Source of the DNA: Nitzschia sp. pyKryTriq1
Taxonomy: Eukaryota > Bacillariophyta > Bacillariophyceae > Bacillariales > Bacillariaceae
DNA: 64,000 nucleotides
Direction of reading: 5' to 3'
Assembly (NCBI GenBank): GCA_956465555.1
Contig: OY101116.1
Location: 1,054,001-1,118,000 of the forward strand
In this document: one piece after another, positions 56,754 to 64,000 of the stretch
How positions within the stretch are numbered: the stretch's first letter is position 1
How the letters are laid out: the number at the start of each line of letters is the position of its first letter
Made by a program: the position numbers and the translations under genes
The notes under the pieces: model-generated
The model's input: only the letters and a program-made list of their open reading frames with translations
The model's database searches: none
Told to the model about the DNA's origin: nothing

Positions 56754-59700
56754 ATGCCACGATCTTCGACGACTCCTCGACGTACCACCCGAAGACAACC
56801 TAAAAAGTCCTACAGAGAACAAGAAAAAGAAGAATCATCAGACGAGCAGCATCACGATGACACTCTTTCTAGTGACGGAGAGGAATTCTCCAAGAGCAAC
56901 CACAGCACCAGCGCCACCAGCAGACAGGAAAAGATGCAGCAAGAGATTGAAGAGCTGGGGGACGAATATGATATTGCTGCCCCCGCGAGAACTTCTTCGG
57001 GACACATGAAACGACGAGTGCCCAAGGCTCAATGGAAGGCTAGGACTCGCAAGCGCAAGCTCTTGGAAAAGGCCGACGAGGAGACCACGGCAGTGGACGA
57101 ACAACAACAACAACAACAACAGCCTCAGCAGCGGCGGTTGCGGGGTTCTCGTGTCGCGTTTGAGGAACAACTGATACAGGAGAGTCGTGTGTTTCCAGCA
57201 ATGCCATCGTCATCCCGAAGACAGGGGGCCGAGGCAGAAGAAGAAATTTCATCCGACGAGGACCGAAAACCGGCTGCCAGGAAGAAATCTTCTTTGAAGA
57301 CGAAGGAACACCTTGATGATCAGGATGAGGATGATGATCACGACGACGAAGACTACGAGGATGGAGAGGAAGAAGAAGATGACGATGACGACGAAGAGGA
57401 CGAGGGGGAGGATAACGACACAGAGGACGACGAAGTAGACGAGGAGAACCCTGAAGAAGAAGAAGAAGAAGAAGAAGATGCATCAAAAGTTCCATCTAGT
57501 CGTCGAAAGAAGCGCAAGGTATCATCACGGATCTCGGGTCGCCGTCGCATGTTTCGCCTCCGAAACTTTCAGAGTCAACGCATGGCTCAGCGCCACGGAG
57601 AGGCTCTGGGAGCACATGCCCGAGGGCAGCCGCGAGAGGCTATTGAATTGCTGAAACTTGTAGCCAAGGATGCTCCATCTGCCCCACAAATCTATTCCTC
57701 TCTCGGAATGGTCTACGAAGATATGCTCAACGAGAGTCGTAGGCGGGGTGGGACGGCTACAAGTACGTCTTCAGGGGAACAAACTAGCAAGCCTAGTGGC
57801 TTCCTAGAAGGGAGTATTCCGGACCCCGTGCTTGCCGAACAACTCGATCTCGCACAAAAGGCGTATGGGAGCTATCACATTGCTGCTATTTTGTGCAAGA
57901 GGGACTATATGCTATGGGTGCGCGCTGCCGATGCTGGCTCTGAGATAGTACGGATACTTGAGCAGGCCATACTATTCCCGAGTCTCGCTCCCGAGGTCGT
58001 GGTGTATAATCGGTCGGAAAAGAAACGATGGCAATCTGAAATATTGAGGGACCTTCGTGCTGCCGACAGACTCCACCCGCCAGGCATCGATGTCCCGTGC
58101 AAGCTTGCCGCAATGCACATTGAAGTAGGAAATCTCAGTGAAGCACTGACTATTTTGACGGATCTCAAGAACCGCAAAGATGGAGCTGGTTCGGGACGCA
58201 GCGAGTTCCAGTCGAGCTATAAAGCGTGGCTCTTGTATGGTGATCTAATGCTGCGCGTTGGCCACGAATGTATTCAGTGGAATCGGGGCGTTCAGTCCAA
58301 TGACAACTACATGTTCCGCCGTTGGCTTCGCAAATATGCTCAAGTTTTTGACTGGCAAGAACGACGGCTGCAAGCACTGAGTTTGGCCCTCGAAGCTGCT
58401 GCCGGAACAAAAAATACTGGACGTTTCATTCAATGGATGAGAGATCGAACTGAGCAAAACCCCATACAAATCGGCAAAGGAGTCATCGATGGCTCCGATT
58501 TATCCACAGTTGCGGTGGATAATCGTGAGGATGACAGCACCAGTGCGCAACTTGAAAAACAAATGTTACTGGCGAAGCACTCGTCAGAAATGGAGGCTTT
58601 CGATAGAACTACCGATGATATGGATCTAGCTTCGAATTCTGCAGCGGCGAAAGATCGAAAGAATACCCGTGATGACCTCTTGAAGGCCCAAGAAGATGCC
58701 GTTGCCACATTGATTCGAGAGTATGATGATGGAGAAAAGCAAGGCCAGTCAGAGAAAGAGCATGACGAAATCCTGACCGATTTTCGCGACTCGATGCCCA
58801 TTTCGGCCTCGTGTCGTGAGGTTTGTAGAATTGCTTCGGAGTTAATGAAGCATTTACATGGTCTTGAGCTCTTCGAGGGAGCCAGACTTGTGGGGGAGTC
58901 GGTGTCGGAATACCTAAAGCAGCGCGCCGCAATGCATGCTAAGCGTGCAGCGGCATCGAAGCGAGCGGAAGCATGGCAGGAGAAGATGTCCCAACCTTCT
59001 TTCCTTTTCCAATCATACGATGAAGTGAGTCAGAAATCAACGAGATCAACGTACTCGGTGTAGCTGTGCCTAACAGAATTCTTTTTTCGCATTGTTGTTC
59101 ATGTTCCAGGGGAGTGAAGACGAACTTAGCAACGAAGGTGATTCATCCCCGATCTTATCGGATGATGAGGATCTTGACAAGGAGGATGGTTCGCAACTCT
59201 TGGAATCTCTTAGGAAGGGAATTCTACCCCCAGAAATCAGGATTCTCCTCGGAATAGCACTCATAGCGGAGGGAGGACGGAATTTCTTAGCTGGAAAATG
59301 TCTTGAGGCCATTGATGACCTACAGCAAGAGTCGAGCTTGTGGTTGGTTTCGGGGGAACGAGAAACAGAGGCATCGGGCCAACCCTTGTGGTATCTTTTT
59401 CACCGAGCAATGACGGAACCCCTTGGACGTACTGCAGCTTATGCATTCTTGGCGGATGTTTTGCGGAAGACTAAAAGGGAACAGGAATGGTCTGTTCACT
59501 TCTCGTCCTTTTTTCGGAAACACTTGTCTACGCTTGATTCGGTCGGACTCAAGGAACAATTGATGGGGCTTCGTGGAGAAATTTCGCCTTTTGTCAACTT
59601 TCGCAAGAATCAGTTATTGAAAATTGTCCTTGCAGCTTGTAGTTTCGACGTCGACGCTGCAGAATCTCCAGGCCAGCAAAGTCCAGTCAATCGTGGGCTT

Positions 59701-61799
59701 ATCGCCACCAATGATTCAGAGAGTGTCAACATCGCTATTGCAGCTATGAAGTCCCTGTCGGAAGTGATTCATCTCATGTGGAAAGTCGACTCCGATGGTA
59801 GCATCCCTTCGATTTGCGCCGAGGTGAGTAAGATTTGGCGACTGACACAGGATGTTCTGGAAATATCTCTAATCCACTTTCTTCATGGCAGGTTATAAAG
59901 GTCAGCTCGAGGTGTTATCGCTGGCTAGCGACGGAAGCCAAGGCCACACTTTCATACAATCAACTTCACACAGTTCTTGGATACGCCAGAACCTTTCTTT
60001 CATTTCTTTGTGGAATCTCAACCATTTTCCCAGACTTCAAAAGCAGCGATGATATTGAGATCCTGAAAGACCAAGATTGGGGCAGCCTGCCAATCAAGTC
60101 TTCTTGGCAAGCGCCTGAGTATCGCCCTGTTTCATTGCGCACCTATAACCTTACGGTTGCGTGCAATGTCTCCTTGTTCTCGGGCTGGGAGCCGGATGAA
60201 TTCACCTTTCAATTGCTTCGGCGTCGACATGGACACAAACACTTTGGGGTTCATTTGCGCGATCGAAGAGTAGCAGGATATTTGAACTCGGCAATGGAAG
60301 AGGAAATCACCCGCCAGTGGGGCGAAGTTCGGAAGTTGTTGCCTTCTTTCCCAGACGTCAAGTTTGATGAGCGGCTCCAGGCTGTCAAGGAATCCGAGTG
60401 GTACAAGACCGAAGTAGAGGACAGGAAAAATACTCTTGAGGGGACCGATATTGCCAGATATGGCGAAGATTCAGCAGAAGAGCTATATCTTGCGTTTTCG
60501 GCTCTCTGTTTGCAGCTTGCCGATTCGGAAGAAAATCCCAAGGTCATCAACCGACTACTCCATTGTTCCCTCAGCATTTTGCTTCCGGTCTCGCAATTTT
60601 GTGTTGACGATAGATTGTGGGATAGTGATATTGGCGAGGCCGCGAGCTCCTTGTCCGGCTTTGATGAATGGAAACTGCTAAAGCGTATGGATCTGGACGA
60701 GGCCATGGATCAACTTACCAAGAAGCACAAACGGAAGAAAGTCAAGTCAGACAAGGTCATTGAAAGAAAAGTCAAAGAGTGGATCCGTGGCACGGACAAG
60801 CCTACTCTTCAGAGCTTCGTGAGCCTTCCAACACAGGCGATGAGAACCGCGTTTTTCGAAGACGCAAAGGAGCCGGCACGAGACGAAAAGGAGGCGGCAG
60901 TTCAGTGCATGAAAAAGGTGCATACTTCGATAGAGAAACTTCGCGCCTGCTATACGGAGTCGGCCATTGAGAAGGCCAGCTTACATATCTCAGTGGCTTT
61001 CTTGGAACTGGCGTCGTTGCCGGGATGTTTTGACCCGTTTTGCTGCTTGCAACAAGCGGCAATGTTTGCGAGTCAGGCGTGCAAGGCCGGCAATAGCGAC
61101 ATGGCATACCGGGAAAAACTTCCGGAGAAGACGGAGTGTACCCCGCTGCAAGCATTGGTCATCCTGGGGCGAGCCGACTGTTTACACTCTGTATATTTTC
61201 CGAACGAAGCCGCGTTCTTGTGCAGTTATGTTGCCTTGATTTGCCGTCTCCACAGAGAAAATGAAGATTGTGAAGAGGCTGACCTTGAATGGAATGTCCA
61301 ATGGAAAATTGTTGCCGTTTATGCCTACAACGTTAGCGTGATGATCCGAACGACAGTCAGCACCGTTTTGGACAAGCAGCAGCAAAAGACATTCTTATCC
61401 ATGTGGGAGCGCGATGTTGTAGAGGAACTGGAGCGTGGTAGATCGGATGGCTGGGTGTGGAAGCGAGCTCTCTCGGGTGGCGGGGGCGGCCTGTTGCCCA
61501 TTGAAGAGAATGACGCCGACGACTTTGAAGCTGACGAGGCAGAGAATAGTCTCGGTGAGCAGGACAACGAGAGCGACAACGAGGACGAGGACGAGGAAAA
61601 TGAGAAAACGGAAGTCCACCACGAGGACGTTATGGAGACGGCCGAAAATCCGACCCTCGCTGATTTCCTTTATGAATTGCCCGTGACCACCATCCCATTT
61701 CCTGAAGTTATGCCTGCAGCCCCCGCCACTAGTGGTCGAAGCAAGAATGGAGGGGAAGAGGATAATGATATGCACGGAATAGTTATGGTATCAGTCTAG
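56754..61799 (+). CDS. TPR protein resembling TFIIIC subunit GTF3C3/TFC4
   Basis: Exons 56754..59024, 59110..59823 and 59892..61799 join in phase 0 (introns 85 and 68 bp) to 1630 residues. The N-terminal 250 residues are basic, then poly-Gln (114-122), then an acidic Glu/Asp block (187-242). TPR-like repeats start near residue 270 (HARGQPREAIELLKLVAKDA, IYSSLGMVYEDML, AYGSYHIAAILCKRDYMLWV, LAAMHIEVGNLSEALTIL). This arrangement, acidic N-terminus followed by TPRs, matches TFIIIC tau131/TFC4 (GTF3C3), which bridges box A binding and TFIIIB recruitment at tRNA genes. It is much longer than yeast (1025) or human (886) versions. The C-terminal third (residues 760-1630) is helical but poorly matched, ending in an acidic tail. 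It ends 68 bp from the flavodoxin stop. Confidence 0.7.
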
Positions 61800-61867
61800 T
61801 GAAAGTTAAAACTGCAACTCATATTCATATCATCTAATCGAAATGTTGGAGGTGCCATTGTTCCTTG

Positions 61868-62725
61868 TTATGGGGAAAGTGTCGTCTTTGGCTCGGTGGT
61901 ATAGTAGCAAGAACGACCATCAGGTGAGATCCACATGGTGCTCTTAGACTTGGCATTGAAATAAGGCGTGAAACCGGTGTTGGCGTGCGATTGAATGGTC
62001 TTATCAAGAATCTGGGAATTTTCTTCCAAGGCGGAAAAGGTTTCTACAGGTTCCACATCAATGACCGTTTGGGCGGGGGCCGAAACGGACCCTCCCTCGA
62101 GAAAGCCTTCCGCTTTCAGCTGAGCAATCCAGTTTTGGACTCGCTCCTCCGACAGTTCTTCCTGATTGACCATATCGCACAAGAGACCGCAGAACTTGTC
62201 ACCACGAATAGCTTTGGAATCTTCGTGTTCGTAACCTTCCTGGGAGGTGTAGCCCATCATTTGGCAGCCCAATCCCTGAAAGACATCGTGCAATTCACCA
62301 GTGGCATCGGCATAGTTTTCAGAGTAAGATTCTTGATCTCCTAGACCAAAAACTCCAACCTTCTTTCCCTGCAAGTCAAGTTCTTGCATGGTCGAGTAGT
62401 AAATTTCGTCCCACCCAGTCCCCGATCGTTCCGTATCGGCGCCGGTGTTCCAAGTGGGGGTGCCTACGATGAGGGACGGGTACCTTCCAAAGTTCTCAGC
62501 CACCGATCCCTCTAGTGTTTCAATATCAAAGGGTCCATCAGCGTCATCGCCGAGCTCCGCCTTGATCATATCGGCGACAGACTCGGTCGAGCCAGTGCTG
62601 GTGCCGAAGAAAATGCCGACTTTGGCCATATCCAATTGCACCTCGCAGCGAGGGACACCGCCAAAGCGGGGAGCAAAGGCTGAGCAAGTAGACAAGATGA
62701 ACGAGGTGGCGATGAAGAGCTTCAT
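61868..62725 (-). CDS. Plastid flavodoxin with C-terminal extension
   Basis: An intronless gene of 285 residues from ATG 62725. The presequence MKLFIATSFILSTCSAFAPRF is a textbook diatom plastid signal with cleavage at the SAFAP motif. The flavodoxin fold (residues about 32-205) has the FMN phosphate loop FFGTSTGSTES, the Trp loop TPTWNTGADTERSGTGWDE, and FGLGDQESYSENYADATGEL with its Tyr. Flavodoxin replaces ferredoxin as the photosystem I acceptor, classically under iron limitation. After GFLEGG come about 80 residues not present in typical algal flavodoxin, ending TPYFNAKSKS, TMWISPDGRSCYYTTEP. The frame is open further upstream but without an improved start, as that would bury the signal peptide. 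A TGACGTCA site lies 271 bp upstream. Confidence 0.94.
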   Translation of the reverse strand: MKLFIATSFILSTCSAFAPRFGGVPRCEVQLDMAKVGIFFGTSTGSTESVADMIKAELGDDADGPFDIETLEGSVAENFGRYPSLIVGTPTWNTGADTERSGTGWDEIYYSTMQELDLQGKKVGVFGLGDQESYSENYADATGELHDVFQGLGCQMMGYTSQEGYEHEDSKAIRGDKFCGLLCDMVNQEELSEERVQNWIAQLKAEGFLEGGSVSAPAQTVIDVEPVETFSALEENSQILDKTIQSHANTGFTPYFNAKSKSTMWISPDGRSCYYTTEPKTTLSP

Positions 62726-63226
62726 GGTGATGATAATGTTTGCTACTCTGCTGAGAAGCTTTTGTGACAACTTTTTTTGGCTACTCGTAAATGCTAAATG
62801 GCCGAAACCCGAAACGAGGAAGTGATGGGTCCTTTGCTCTTCAGTCCTTGCTCGGTGCCGCTCGGTCGATGGAGAGGATCGATGAGAACAGATGGAGCGC
62901 AGAGCGGATCTTCGCGTCTTCTCCATTGTTCTTCGATTTCATTGGACGGCAGATGTCCCTCGAGGTCTGGCGAGGTCTGTCGCGAAAAATCTCCATGACG
63001 TCACAAATCAAGGTTGGTTGGCGCGTTTTGGATTGCATGCATGCGTGAACCGTTGAGCTCCCACTTTTTGATACGATCGACTGCCTCCACCGCGCGATCG
63101 ACCATTGCCAATTGCCATCACTTGCAATTTGGAATACGAAAGAAAACAGAAGCACCATTGTACAACCGACTCGGAACCCTATTCTTCACTTCTTACGATC
63201 CAGTCTTACCTGTACAAACATTCAAG
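62726..63226. other. Divergent promoter region flavodoxin / esterase-like
   Basis: 501 bp between start codons, with a centrally placed TGACGTCA (62996-63003). No other feature is seen. Confidence 0.5.
62996..63003. promoter_or_regulatory. CRE-type palindrome TGACGTCA between two divergent genes
   Basis: Perfect bZIP site about 271 bp upstream of the flavodoxin start and 224 bp upstream of the plus-strand gene. It could serve either or both. In diatoms this type of element responds to CO2/cAMP and light; a role here is inference. Confidence 0.45.
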
Positions 63227-64000
63227 ATGGTGATTTGTAATTGCATATTGAAAATGGTCAGAAGGCCCACGCGTCTCATTATGATATCGGCGGTGGTTTT
63301 CGTATGCCTGGGAACCTTTTACTGGTCGCTCTGGGAAATTCCTTGGCTTGCCGATTCGACAGAAGACCAAGCGGGAGACGATGATGCTTGGGTGGTTAGC
63401 GCCGAGAATGAGCCAAAAGCACCGCTTCGACCATTGCCTCCAGTGTGCATCAAAGAATCCTTTCCCATCGTTCCCAAAAATCGATATTGTTCTTGGAACA
63501 CCACGCTGCAGGACTGCTACGAGACTTTGATGCCGACATTTCACAAGCAACCATCGTGGGTCTTTTTGGGTGACGCTGGGATGGCAAATATTCCCTACTT
63601 TTTATCTGTCCAATGGCCAGTGGGAAATCTGACTATCAACACCAGGCGAAATCCCTGTCAAAATTTGATCTACTATGGTCTGCCGCCACCGAATGATGGT
63701 TGGAAAGCACCCAACTCCGAGCAAGGGGAAGGGCCCGCTGGTCTGGGAAAAGAACGACCATACTGTATGGATTGTACAAACTGTTGGAATGTGGGGATGA
63801 CAAGTGGTACTCAAGCAGATGATTTGTCTGTGGAATATCTTGTGGTCGAGTATGCCCGCGATGTTTCGCTTCCATCTCGGGTCACCAAAACTACACAAGA
63901 AACGGCAGCCTTCTATCTCGGTCGGAAACCACCATCGGTTTGTGTGGCAAGTGCAGGCTTGAACGATGCTGCAATCCAGCCCCCTGTTACACAGGAACTA
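63227..64000 (+). CDS. Type II membrane protein with SGNH/PC-esterase-like motifs, 3' partial
   Basis: The frame is open from ATG 63227 to the end of the window (258 residues visible), so it runs on beyond. Residues about 12-33 form an N-terminal signal anchor (LIMISAVVFVCLGTFYWSLW) after Arg-Arg-Pro, giving type II topology as in Golgi enzymes. The lumenal part has many Cys and Trp (RYCSWNTTLQDCYETL, YCMDCTNCWN). WVFLGDAGM resembles the GDS-type block I, and CVASAGLNDAAI the later Gly/His block, of PC-esterase/TBL or CAS1-like acyl esterases, but the nucleophile Ser is not obvious (GDAGM). The assignment is tentative. A second in-frame ATG at 63254 would still leave the anchor intact. Confidence 0.7.
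   Translation, partial: MVICNCILKMVRRPTRLIMISAVVFVCLGTFYWSLWEIPWLADSTEDQAGDDDAWVVSAENEPKAPLRPLPPVCIKESFPIVPKNRYCSWNTTLQDCYETLMPTFHKQPSWVFLGDAGMANIPYFLSVQWPVGNLTINTRRNPCQNLIYYGLPPPNDGWKAPNSEQGEGPAGLGKERPYCMDCTNCWNVGMTSGTQADDLSVEYLVVEYARDVSLPSRVTKTTQETAAFYLGRKPPSVCVASAGLNDAAIQPPVTQEL

Overview
The window looks like nuclear DNA of a diatom (Bacillariophyta). I infer this from three things. Several N-termini are signal peptides ending in an ASAFAP-like plastid-import motif (flavodoxin, acetolactate synthase, RimM). Short GT-AG introns (about 30-180 nt) interrupt most genes. Some gene types, such as plastid flavodoxin and ALPH-type phosphatase, are typical of stramenopile algae. Genes are dense and intergenic spacers are about 0.03-1.9 kb. 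I cannot name the species. I see no transposon, retroelement, virus-like element or CRISPR array.

Layout. 1-11 kb: 3' part of a clustered-mitochondria (CLU) protein, PP2A activator PTPA, and a seven-exon chromatin remodeller (Tudor-SNF2-PHD-PDZ). 11-20 kb: a U6 snRNA gene, an acidic unknown protein, and a large calcineurin-like phosphatase. 19.6-27 kb: presequence protease PreP, a qRRM RNA-binding protein, and a 90-aa membrane protein. 27-38 kb: acetolactate synthase, NEDD1 (with a 200-N gap), RimM, and Elongator subunit ELP1. 38-46 kb: complex III core protein 2, MAD2, IscU, TMEM234, and a CXC/tesmin protein. 46-56 kb: DNA polymerase delta catalytic subunit, a Cys-rich membrane protein, histone H3, and a TMEM87-like Golgi protein. 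56-64 kb: a TFIIIC-like TPR protein, flavodoxin, and the start of a type II membrane protein.

Many neighbours are head-to-head pairs with 420-1000 bp between starts (NEDD1/RimM, QCR2/MAD2, IscU/TMEM234, flavodoxin/esterase-like) or tail-to-tail pairs less than 200 bp apart (CLU/PTPA, RimM/ELP1, TFIIIC-like/flavodoxin). No operon-like pathway is evident. The genes are mostly housekeeping: DNA replication and chromatin (POLD1, H3, SNF2), mitosis (MAD2, NEDD1), RNA (U6, TFIIIC, ELP1), mitochondrion (QCR2, IscU) and plastid (ALS, flavodoxin, RimM).

The most notable items are: a DNA polymerase delta whose CysB iron-sulfur site lacks two of its four expected cysteines; a histone H3 whose tail is split by phase-0 introns with a 12-nt microexon for residues 20-23; the Tudor-SNF2-PHD-PDZ fusion; a U6 gene with a perfect UUCG-capped 5' stem; a flavodoxin with a C-terminal extension; and recurring intergenic motifs (TGACGTCA, CTACGTGA, GTACC-rich inverted repeats). 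Exon boundaries were deduced by eye from GT-AG sites, reading-frame closure and protein-family continuity. None was confirmed with transcripts.
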